Below are positions 1 through 5,700 of a DNA stretch of 6,372 nt, in pieces. Position numbers and translations under genes: made by a program. Origin of the DNA: Ardenticatenia bacterium (GTDB taxonomy: Bacteria; Chloroflexota; Anaerolineae; Aggregatilineales; Ch27); contig JALSTC010000815.1 in assembly GCA_026983935.1 (NCBI GenBank), positions 1 through 6,372 of the forward strand, in the 5' to 3' direction. The first letter of the stretch is position 1; each line of letters begins with the position of its first letter. Below the pieces are notes generated by a model. That model worked only from the letters and a program-made list of their open reading frames with translations. It was not told the DNA's origin and ran no database searches.

Positions 1-1
1 G

Positions 2-349
2 GCTGTTGGCAAGCGGCGACAGGAACTTCTATTGATGGCGGAGAAAGCTGAAAGCGTGCGGCCTATTTACAAAGCATATACACCCGGCTTGCTGGATGAG
101 ATGCTCCGTCTGGTAATGACCGGCAGTGTGTTGTCCTATGCCCTGTACACCTTTGAGGCCAACCCGGCGCGTCCGGCTATGTTGCTGACCATCCCCTTTG
201 TCCTCTATGGTATTATGCGCTATCTGTATTTGATTCATGTGGAGGGCAAAGGTAGCGCACCAGATGAGGTGTTGCTGGAAGATGCACCGCTGCTGGGCGC
301 TATCCTGCTCTGGGGGTTGTCTGTTCTGGTCGCTCTGTATCTTTCCTGA
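2..349 (+). CDS. UbiA-family prenyltransferase, C-terminal part (decaprenyl-phosphate phosphoribosyltransferase-like), 5' truncated
   Basis: The reading frame is open from base 2 of the window to a TGA at 347-349, giving 115 residues of a gene that begins upstream. A TTG at 32 and an ATG at 35 lie inside the frame, but the codons before them read AVGKRRQELL, which belongs to the family, so they are not taken as starts. The visible part starts with a conserved KRRxEL stretch that follows a transmembrane helix in this family. It continues with a YTPGLLDEM segment, two hydrophobic helices (about residues 37-50 and 59-73), a YLYLIHVEGKGSAPDEVLL segment and a final helix (about 96-114). This pattern matches the C-terminus of UbiA proteins annotated as decaprenyl-phosphate phosphoribosyltransferase, which join a polyprenyl phosphate to phosphoribosyl diphosphate at the membrane. 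Another UbiA activity cannot be excluded, because the substrate-binding Asp motifs lie in the missing part. It ends 2 nt before the mevalonate kinase gene, so it is probably co-transcribed. Confidence 0.75.
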   Translation, partial: AVGKRRQELLLMAEKAESVRPIYKAYTPGLLDEMLRLVMTGSVLSYALYTFEANPARPAMLLTIPFVLYGIMRYLYLIHVEGKGSAPDEVLLEDAPLLGAILLWGLSVLVALYLS

Positions 350-351
350 CC

Positions 352-1290
352 ATGACAGAAGTTGTTGCCACAGCCCCCGGAAAAATCATCCTCTTTGGTG
401 AGCACGCTGTGGTTTATGGTCAGCCAGCTATTGCCTCCCCGTTGTTCGCCGTCCAGGCGCGTGCTGTGGTCAGGCCGGGGAGAAGGCTGCAGATCATTGC
501 CGCCAATCTGGCCCGGACCATTGTTGTCCACCCGCAACCTACAAAGAATGAGCATGCGCTGTCCATTGCGGCCCGCCTGCTCCTGAATCGACTGGGCGTG
601 CCTTTTCCGCCTTATGAGGTCTTATTGCACAGCACCATCCCTGTTGCGAGCGGATTGGGCAGTGGTGCGGCTGCCACGACGGCGCTGCTTCGTGCGCTTG
701 CCCGGGCCCTCGGGCATCCCCTCGATGCGGCGGAGCTTAATGAACTGGTATTTGAAATTGAGAAACTCTATCACGGTACGCCAAGCGGCATAGACAACAC
801 GGTCATCGTTTACGAAAGACCTGTCTATTTTGTACGTGGGCGGCCGATCGAAACTTTCCAGATCGGGGCACCAATTCATCTGCTCGTTGCCGATACCGGC
901 ATTGCCAGCCCGACGCGCGCTGCCGTCGGTGACGTACGTGTGTTGTATGAGCGCGACCCCCAACGTATTGGGGTGATCTTTGAATCAATTGGCACGATCT
1001 GCCGACAGGCACGTCAGGCGATAGAGCGGGGGACAATCTCTGCGTTAGGCCCGCTTATGCAGGAGAATCAGGCGCTGCTTCGTGAGTTGACCGTTTCGTC
1101 TCCAGAATTGGAGCAGTTGATCGAGGTGGCACTTGAGGCTGGCGCATCAGGCGCCAAGCTGTCCGGCGGCGGACGTGGTGGCAATATGATCGCACTTGTC
1201 GCCGCAGATGCGGCGGCTGAAGTTGCTGATGCGCTCTATCGTGCAGGGGCGGCCCGGGTCATCCTGACAACGCTTAAGACGGAAGAGTAG
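352..1290 (+). CDS. mvk: mevalonate kinase
   Basis: This 312-residue cytosolic GHMP-family kinase should phosphorylate mevalonate to mevalonate 5-phosphate with ATP, an early step of isoprenoid synthesis. Three family motifs are visible. The N-terminal APGKIILFGEHAVVYGQPA (residues 8-26) includes Lys11. The glycine-rich ATP loop IPVASGLGSGAAAT is at 96-109. The C-terminal GASGAKLSGGGRGGN is at 264-278. The segment HGTPSGIDN (141-149) holds Asp148, matching the catalytic Asp of rat mevalonate kinase, and Glu137 lies 11 residues before it as the metal-binding Glu does there. HGxPSGID separates mevalonate kinase from phosphomevalonate kinase and homoserine kinase. The length fits the short archaeal and bacterial type. 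The ATG lies 2 nt after the preceding stop with no clear ribosome binding site, which suggests translational coupling. The isopentenyl phosphate kinase gene follows after 7 nt. Confidence 0.93.
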   Translation: MTEVVATAPGKIILFGEHAVVYGQPAIASPLFAVQARAVVRPGRRLQIIAANLARTIVVHPQPTKNEHALSIAARLLLNRLGVPFPPYEVLLHSTIPVASGLGSGAAATTALLRALARALGHPLDAAELNELVFEIEKLYHGTPSGIDNTVIVYERPVYFVRGRPIETFQIGAPIHLLVADTGIASPTRAAVGDVRVLYERDPQRIGVIFESIGTICRQARQAIERGTISALGPLMQENQALLRELTVSSPELEQLIEVALEAGASGAKLSGGGRGGNMIALVAADAAAEVADALYRAGAARVILTTLKTEE

Positions 1291-1297
1291 GGCGCAC

Positions 1298-2110
1298 ATG
1301 CTGATATTTCTAAAGCTGGGAGGCTCTCTAATCACCGATAAGACGCGCGAGAGCACCTTTCTCGGTGAGCGCATGGCGAGACTGTCCGCTGCCATTGCTT
1401 CGGCGATGGCAGCCCGTCCGGGCCTGCGTCTGTTGATCGGCCATGGCAGTGGTTCGTTCGGGCATTTTGCGGCGTACAGGCATGGGACAATGCAAGGCGT
1501 CGCGACGGCAGAGCAGTGGCAGGGCTTTGCGGAAGTGGCCCGTGTGGCTGGACACCTCAACGATCTCGTTTCAGAGAAGCTTGCGGCGGCGGGTATCCCT
1601 GTCTGGCCACTGCAGCCTTCAGCTTCGGCGGAGTGCGTGGACGGCGACCTGCGTTATCTGGAAGCCAGGCCGCTTCAGATTGCCCTGGAAAAAGGATTGG
1701 TTCCGCTGGTCTATGGCGATGTGGCACTGGATACCGTTCGCGGCGGGGCGATCATCAGCACAGAAGAGATTTTTCTCTATTTGACCCCGATCTTACGACC
1801 CCGGCATATTTTGCTGCTGGGCGAAGTCGAGGGTGTGCTGGATCAGGGTGGCCATGTGATTCCGCGCATCACGCCGCAAATCCTGCCGGAAATTGAGGCG
1901 GTGTTGGGTGGCTCACGTGGCGTGGATGTCACTGGTGGGATGGCTGGTAAAGTGCGGGAGATGGTACGGCTGGTTCAAACTTATCCGGCCCTGACCATTC
2001 ACATCCTGTCCGGCCTTGAGCCGGAGTCTGTACAGGATGCGTTGCGTGATCCGATGCATGCACCGGGTACGGCCATCTTCGCAGAGCAGCCCGGAGTCAG
2101 CGACCGTTAA
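1298..2110 (+). CDS. ipk: isopentenyl phosphate kinase (amino acid kinase family)
   Basis: This 270-residue cytosolic enzyme should convert isopentenyl phosphate plus ATP to isopentenyl diphosphate, the last step of the alternative mevalonate pathway. The amino acid kinase fold is shown by the N-terminal LKLGGSLIT (5-13, Lys6 and Gly8-Gly9-Ser10) with Lys15. GHGSGSFGH (48-56) ends in His56, the phosphate-binding His that marks isopentenyl phosphate kinases within the fold. LVYGDVALD is at 137-145, and VDVTGGMAGKV (209-219) carries Lys218 near the ATP site. A closing GTAI is at 257-260. Two small departures from the common archaeal sequence are the Ser in GHGSGSFGH, where HGGGSFGH is usual, and STEE at 154-157, where an Asp pair is common. 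FomA-type fosfomycin kinases are related, but the mevalonate kinase neighbour favours isopentenyl phosphate kinase. A short AGGG at 1289-1292 may be the ribosome binding site. The last 14 nt overlap the convergent permease gene and encode only a non-conserved tail. Confidence 0.9.
   Translation: MLIFLKLGGSLITDKTRESTFLGERMARLSAAIASAMAARPGLRLLIGHGSGSFGHFAAYRHGTMQGVATAEQWQGFAEVARVAGHLNDLVSEKLAAAGIPVWPLQPSASAECVDGDLRYLEARPLQIALEKGLVPLVYGDVALDTVRGGAIISTEEIFLYLTPILRPRHILLLGEVEGVLDQGGHVIPRITPQILPEIEAVLGGSRGVDVTGGMAGKVREMVRLVQTYPALTIHILSGLEPESVQDALRDPMHAPGTAIFAEQPGVSDR
2097..2110. other. tail-to-tail overlap of two convergent genes (14 nt)
   Basis: The TGA of the DppC-like gene on the minus strand occupies 2097-2099, and the TAA of the isopentenyl phosphate kinase gene on the plus strand occupies 2108-2110. 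There is therefore no space between the operons. I saw no stem-loop followed by a T-run here on either strand. Confidence 0.9.
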
Positions 2111-2939
2111 GTGCGTCCTGCCAGCTATCCGCAATGCGGTTGACGGCAAAAACGGTAAGCGTGATCGTCATTCCGGGGGGGAGGGCGATCCAGGGGGCGA
2201 CCCGAAATGCAGCGCGGCCCTCGTTCAGCATAACACCCCAATCTGGTATGGAAGGATCGCCGCCAAATCCCAGGAAAAAGAGCGCTGTACCGTTGAGCAG
2301 CGCCCAACTGAGGGATACTGCCGCGAAACTGAGCAGTGTTTCCATGATATTTGGCAGAATATGGTGAATCAACACGCGGTGCGGCGGCGCACCGATGGCC
2401 CATGCTGCCTGGACGTACAGTCTATGGCGGGCGTCGAGGACGGCGGCCCGCGCAACGCGGGCAAAGGCAGGCAGCCCGGCCATACCGACTGACAGCGCAA
2501 CCTGATTCGCGCCCGTTCCGATCAGGGCGATGATCACCAGCGCCAGAAGGAGATTGGGGAAGGCAAGCAGTGTGTCCATCGCCGCCATCATTGCCCGATC
2601 GACCCAGTGCCCGGTGAAGCCGGACACTGCGCCGATCAACAGGCCGGGGATGATGGTGATGGCAGTGGCCAGCAGCGCCGTGCTGAGTGTCTGCCGGCCA
2701 CCCCACAACGTCCGGCTGAGTACATCGCGTCCCAGTGTATCTGTGCCAAAGATGTGCTCGGCGGAAGGTGGAAGAAGATAGCCTCCACTGACTGCATGTC
2801 GTGGGTCATAAGGTGCCAGTGCAGGCGCAAGCAGTGTGATCAATACGATTATCATGATCACAGCCAGGGGGGCGTGGTAATGGCGTCTTTGACGGTGTGG
2901 GCGGCGGAGCAGCCTGTGTACAGAGTCGGGTTCTGTCAT
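2097..2939 (-). CDS. ABC transporter permease, DppC/OppC family
   Basis: This 280-residue inner-membrane protein is one of the two pore subunits of a peptide/nickel-type ABC importer. After a basic cytoplasmic N-terminus, the first helix spans about residues 23-43. It is followed by FGTDTLGRDVLSR (64-76), the signature that opens the DppC/OppC core. Several helices follow, at about 86-107, 125-142, 147-158, 199-224 and 250-268. The cytoplasmic loop QAAWAIGAPPHRVLIHHILP (177-196) is the EAA-type coupling loop that docks on the ATPase, and PDWG (232-235) is also typical. The length is normal for the family. The ATG at 2939 lies 4 nt after the stop of the DppB-like gene, with a weak AGG about 9 nt upstream. 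It is the last gene of the operon. Its TGA (2097-2099) lies inside the 3' end of the convergent isopentenyl phosphate kinase gene. The substrate cannot be told from the permease alone. Confidence 0.93.
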   Translation of the reverse strand: MTEPDSVHRLLRRPHRQRRHYHAPLAVIMIIVLITLLAPALAPYDPRHAVSGGYLLPPSAEHIFGTDTLGRDVLSRTLWGGRQTLSTALLATAITIIPGLLIGAVSGFTGHWVDRAMMAAMDTLLAFPNLLLALVIIALIGTGANQVALSVGMAGLPAFARVARAAVLDARHRLYVQAAWAIGAPPHRVLIHHILPNIMETLLSFAAVSLSWALLNGTALFFLGFGGDPSIPDWGVMLNEGRAAFRVAPWIALPPGMTITLTVFAVNRIADSWQDALNGR

Positions 2940-2943
2940 GGCG

Positions 2944-3876
2944 CTATGCCTGCAGGTCGGTATTTACGCGAGGATCAAGTGCACCGTATAATACATCGGC
3001 AAGGGCATTGACAAGACTGTAAATGATGGCCGAGAGCACAACGATTCCCTGAACGACGGGATAGTCCTGTTCAAGGACGGCGCTTTGCAGTAGCTGCCCG
3101 ATCCCCCGCCGCACGAACAGAATCTCGGTGATGACAGTGCCTCCCAGCAGGAACCCGGCCTGCAGCGCAATGACCGCCAGCACAGGCGGCAGCCCTGCCC
3201 GGAGAACGTGGCGGTGAAGCACCTGCCATTTACTGAGACCTTTGGCATAGGCCGTGCGGACAAATCCCGCTTCCAGGACATGCCGCAGGCTGGCGCGTGT
3301 AATCCGGGCGATCCCGCCCGAGGCATGGAAGCCCAGCACCGCCGCTGGCAGGATCAGATGTCGCAGGTCGCCGGAGCCTGTTGCCGGCAGAATGCCGAGA
3401 GCCGTACTGAAGAAGTAAATAGCCAGTGTACCTGTCCAGTAAATTGGTGTGGAAAGCGCCACAATGCTCAGTGCATTGGCCAGACGCCCGACACGTCGCG
3501 GCCAGAACAAGGCTTCAATTGTGCCCAGTCCCAGCCCGAGCAGTAGTGCCGTGCCCAGCGCACTCAGTGCCAGTGCAATGGTTGCGCCGAACTGCTCTGC
3601 AATCAGCACGTTGACGGGTTGGCGCGACAGCAGAGAGCGCCCTAAGTCGCCCTGGAGAAGCCCCCCCAGATAGCCAAGATATTGATTCCACAGCGGTGAA
3701 TCCAGATTCAGTGCAGCCCGGTGGGCGGCAATCTCAGCCTCAGTGGCGCCGCCCTGAAGCAGTTGGTTGGTGATGGCATCGCCCGGTATCACGCGCAGTG
3801 CGAAGAAGGCCAGCGTTACTGTTGCCCAGATAGTCAGAAGGGTGCTTAGCAATCGCTGGCGCATGAAACGCAGCAT
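2944..3876 (-). CDS. ABC transporter permease, DppB/OppB family
   Basis: This 310-residue inner-membrane protein is the other pore subunit of the peptide/nickel-type importer and should pair with the DppC-like protein. It begins with the family's MLRFMRQRLLSTLLTIW-type first helix (about 8-28) and RVIPGDA (28-34). A periplasmic region with LNLDSPLWNQYLGYLGGLLQ (57-76) and GDLGRSL follows, then helices at about 98-120, 135-160, 173-187, 227-250 and 273-296. The EAA-type coupling loop is at 207-231 (RTAYAKGLSKWQVLHRHVLR and after). GGTVITEILFVRRGIGQLL (245-263) and the C-terminal ALDPR are also family signatures. The ATG at 3876 is 3 nt after the stop of the binding-protein gene. A GGGA about 8 nt upstream could serve as ribosome binding site within the end of that gene. 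A second in-frame ATG at codon 5 is a less likely start. Length and architecture are ordinary. Confidence 0.93.
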   Translation of the reverse strand: MLRFMRQRLLSTLLTIWATVTLAFFALRVIPGDAITNQLLQGGATEAEIAAHRAALNLDSPLWNQYLGYLGGLLQGDLGRSLLSRQPVNVLIAEQFGATIALALSALGTALLLGLGLGTIEALFWPRRVGRLANALSIVALSTPIYWTGTLAIYFFSTALGILPATGSGDLRHLILPAAVLGFHASGGIARITRASLRHVLEAGFVRTAYAKGLSKWQVLHRHVLRAGLPPVLAVIALQAGFLLGGTVITEILFVRRGIGQLLQSAVLEQDYPVVQGIVVLSAIIYSLVNALADVLYGALDPRVNTDLQA

Positions 3877-3879
3877 GCC

Positions 3880-5541
3880 TCAATTCCCGTCTCCCGGTGT
3901 GAGAATCGAGAAGTTGTACAACAGTGGGAACCAGCCCTGACTGTCGAACTGTACGTTCTGGATGGTTGCTGTTGTGCCGTTGAGATTGATGTAATCACGG
4001 ATCGGAAGGATCAGCGCCTGTTCCATAATACGTATCTGAGCGGCAGCGTACATTGATTCGCGGGTGGCAGGATCGGGCTGGCGAGCGCCTTCACTGAGAT
4101 ATGTATCCAGCTCAAAGTCCGAGTAGCCAGTCCAGTTAAGCGGCGCGTCTGTCATGAAAAACTGGGCCAGTACATCAGGGTCTTTCCCGAAAAAGTTGAG
4201 TGATATGAGGTTGTAATCACCTGACTGCGCGGCCTCCCGTAGTTGGCTGAAGCCTGCCACCTGGCGGATCCGCAGATCAATACCGATAGTGCGCCACTGA
4301 CTTTGCAGTATCTGAGCCACCTGTGGCGTGAGTCCCCAGGGCGGGACGATCGCTGTCACCTCCAATGGAACGCCAGCGGTCACAGGCTCGGCAGTCGGTG
4401 TCAGGGCCGGGGTTTCTGTGCCTTCGGCTGGGCCTGTGGGAATGACAAGGATGCCATCTTCATTCGTCTCAGTGAATCCGGCGGTGAACAGCAGCGACTG
4501 TGCCTGGCCGGGATCATAGGGATAGTAACCGGCCACATCCGGCGTGTAAAAGTCGGTGACCTGGCTCAGCGGCCCGTAAGCCACAGGCGAGAAGCGTTGG
4601 AAGACGGCGTCCACAATGGCGGCGCGGTTTGTGGCATAAATCAACGCCTGCCGCACAGTATGGCTATCGGTGGGGAAGCGCCGGGTATTCATCAAGAACT
4701 GGAGCGGCTGGCCAGGGATGGGCACGGGATAGAGCCGTAGATTGGGGTTTCCGGCCAGCAGTTGGGCGTCAATCGGCTGTATTTCACCCATGATCTGGGC
4801 GTCACCGCTTTCCAGCGCCAGTGCGCGTGTTGGTGGGTCTTCAAAGAAGCGGAATTCAATTGTCTGGATGGGATGTTCCGGGGCGACGTAAAACGACGGC
4901 CCCCACAAATAATCTTCATTGCGGGTCAGCACCAGGCGATCGCCGGGAACATATTCAACCATGCGATAGGGGCCTGTGCCGACCTGATGAAACTGGTAGG
5001 TGGCATTGTCGTATTGGGCCAACTGCGCCGGGCTGGCGATACCAAGATAAACCTGGCTGAGCGAATCGAGGAGCGGCGCGTAGGGCTCCGTGAAGTTCAG
5101 CTTGATGGTATAGGCATCAATGACTTCATAGCCGCTGATCGGCCCCAGCATGAATCGTGCTTTCTGGGAGCCTGTTTCCGGGGCGGTGATGCGATCCAGG
5201 TTAACGGCGACAGCGTTGGCATTGAACGGTGTGCCGTCGTGAAAGTGTACATCTTCACGCAGGTAGAATGTATAGGACAATCCGTCCGGACTCATTTCCC
5301 AGTGAGATGCCAGGCCGGGTACGAATTCCCCCGTGATTGGATCCCGATAGACCAGCGTGTCATAAACCGATCGCAGGGGAATACCCAGCTCGGCAGAGGC
5401 ATTGATGTGGGGATCAAAGCCGCTGGGCATCAGAGATAGACCGTAGACGATGCGGGGGCCAGGCGGCTCATTGGCTTCAGGGCCTGTGCATGCAGCCAGG
5501 AATAAAAGTACAACCAGTGCGGTGATAAAAAGGCGGTTCAT
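3880..5541 (-). CDS. ABC transporter substrate-binding lipoprotein, family 5 (DppA/OppA-like)
   Basis: This 553-residue extracytoplasmic protein should capture the substrate and deliver it to the two permeases encoded just downstream. The N-terminus MNRLFITALVVLLFLAAC is a lipoprotein signal peptide with lipobox LAAC, so Cys18 would be lipid-modified and anchor the protein. The family 5 signature lies at about residues 76-108, including GLASHWEMSPDGLSYTF and HFHDGTPFNA. GTGPYRMVEYVPGD (188-201) is another hallmark, followed by MNTRRFPTDSHTVRQALIYA (284-303). Members bind oligopeptides, dipeptides, nickel chelates, sugars or other solutes, so the ligand is undetermined. A Thr/Pro-rich stretch (about 371-390) interrupts the region after LLFTAGFTETNEDG and looks like a flexible insertion. 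It is the first gene of the operon. GGAAGAG at 5554-5560 lies 12 nt upstream of the ATG, rather far for a ribosome binding site. Confidence 0.94.
   Translation of the reverse strand: MNRLFITALVVLLFLAACTGPEANEPPGPRIVYGLSLMPSGFDPHINASAELGIPLRSVYDTLVYRDPITGEFVPGLASHWEMSPDGLSYTFYLREDVHFHDGTPFNANAVAVNLDRITAPETGSQKARFMLGPISGYEVIDAYTIKLNFTEPYAPLLDSLSQVYLGIASPAQLAQYDNATYQFHQVGTGPYRMVEYVPGDRLVLTRNEDYLWGPSFYVAPEHPIQTIEFRFFEDPPTRALALESGDAQIMGEIQPIDAQLLAGNPNLRLYPVPIPGQPLQFLMNTRRFPTDSHTVRQALIYATNRAAIVDAVFQRFSPVAYGPLSQVTDFYTPDVAGYYPYDPGQAQSLLFTAGFTETNEDGILVIPTGPAEGTETPALTPTAEPVTAGVPLEVTAIVPPWGLTPQVAQILQSQWRTIGIDLRIRQVAGFSQLREAAQSGDYNLISLNFFGKDPDVLAQFFMTDAPLNWTGYSDFELDTYLSEGARQPDPATRESMYAAAQIRIMEQALILPIRDYINLNGTTATIQNVQFDSQGWFPLLYNFSILTPGDGN
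4372..4431 (-). other. Thr/Pro/Ala-rich insertion in the substrate-binding protein (residues 371-390)
   Basis: The segment encodes PAEGTETPALTPTAEPVTAG. In family 5 binding proteins the text around LLFTAGF...DG usually passes within a few residues into a beta strand, here LEVTAIVP (393-400). The extra stretch is low in complexity and probably a disordered surface loop. It is in frame and contains no stop. Confidence 0.6.
5491..5541 (-). other. lipoprotein signal peptide (residues 1-17, cleavage before Cys18)
   Basis: The first 17 codons of the substrate-binding protein encode Asn-Arg, a hydrophobic run from Leu4 to Leu15, and Ala-Ala before Cys18. The LAAC sequence fits the lipobox recognised by signal peptidase II. 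This is read directly from the sequence; processing is inferred. Confidence 0.85.
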
Positions 5542-5608
5542 GGATATTGACTGCTCTTCCTCGTGCGTTTTGATTTGTTGCCATAGCTACCATAATTGGA
5601 GCGAGGCG

Positions 5609-5614
5609 AGTATA
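5609..5614 (-). promoter_or_regulatory. candidate -10 element for the importer operon
   Basis: Read on the minus strand, this hexamer is TATACT, five of six matches to TATAAT, about 70 nt before the ATG of the substrate-binding protein gene. No convincing -35 hexamer is present at the usual distance. The call rests on the hexamer and position only. Confidence 0.25.
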
Positions 5615-5666
5615 CCTTACAGAGAAGGTGGGGGGTAGTTTTGTGGGCCGGGAACATCAGACGCGG

Positions 5667-5672
5667 TAGAAT
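5667..5672 (+). promoter_or_regulatory. candidate -10 element for the PrsW-like gene
   Basis: TAGAAT matches TATAAT at five of six positions and would place the transcript start some 20 nt before the ATG at 5701, leaving a short leader with the ribosome binding site. A TTGTGG at 5641-5646 is the nearest -35-like hexamer, but the 20-nt spacer is too long, so support is weak. Confidence 0.25.
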
Positions 5673-5686
5673 GACCGGCGCGTTTT

Positions 5687-5691
5687 AGGGA
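5687..5691 (+). promoter_or_regulatory. ribosome binding site of the PrsW-like gene
   Basis: AGGGA ends 9 nt before the ATG at 5701. It supports this ATG as the start rather than the internal ATG at 5788. Confidence 0.55.
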
Positions 5692-5700
5692 ATATCTGCG

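Larger units (their letters stand above)
5542..5700. promoter_or_regulatory. divergent intergenic region between importer operon and PrsW-like gene
   Basis: This 159-nt stretch is the only non-coding DNA of any length in the window and must hold the start signals for the minus-strand importer operon. It probably also holds those of the plus-strand gene at 5701. It is more AT-rich than the genes around 5560-5620. It contains a short inverted repeat, ACCTT-6 nt-AAGGT, at 5614-5629 and a repeated CCATA at 5581-5585 and 5590-5594. Neither is strong enough to call an operator. Confidence 0.6.

Noticed and set aside
32..349. A separate small membrane protein gene starting at the TTG at 32 or ATG at 35
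   Set aside because: The frame is open upstream to the window edge and the upstream residues continue the UbiA-family sequence, so this is the end of a larger gene.
2009..2025. Stem-loop TCCGGC-CTTGA-GCCGGA as a terminator for the isoprenoid operon
   Set aside because: It lies inside the ipk coding sequence about 85 nt before the stop and is not followed by a T-run.
2129..2139. CCGC-AAT-GCGG hairpin just past the ipk stop
   Set aside because: The stem has only four base pairs, there is no T-run, and it lies within the DppC-like coding region.
2175..2181. Run of seven G (and a similar run of seven C at 3661-3667) as phase-variation tracts
   Set aside because: Both lie in intact permease frames, are short, and fall in GC-rich codons such as Pro-Pro and Gly-Gly. 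Nothing suggests regulated slippage.
4762..5439. Plus-strand open frame of 225 codons opposite the substrate-binding protein gene
   Set aside because: It is antisense to a strongly supported family 5 binding protein and shows no domain of its own, so it is a shadow frame.
5590..5599. CCATAATTGG, which matches a eukaryotic CArG box
   Set aside because: The context is bacterial and MADS-box regulation does not apply; a ten-base match of this kind can arise by chance.
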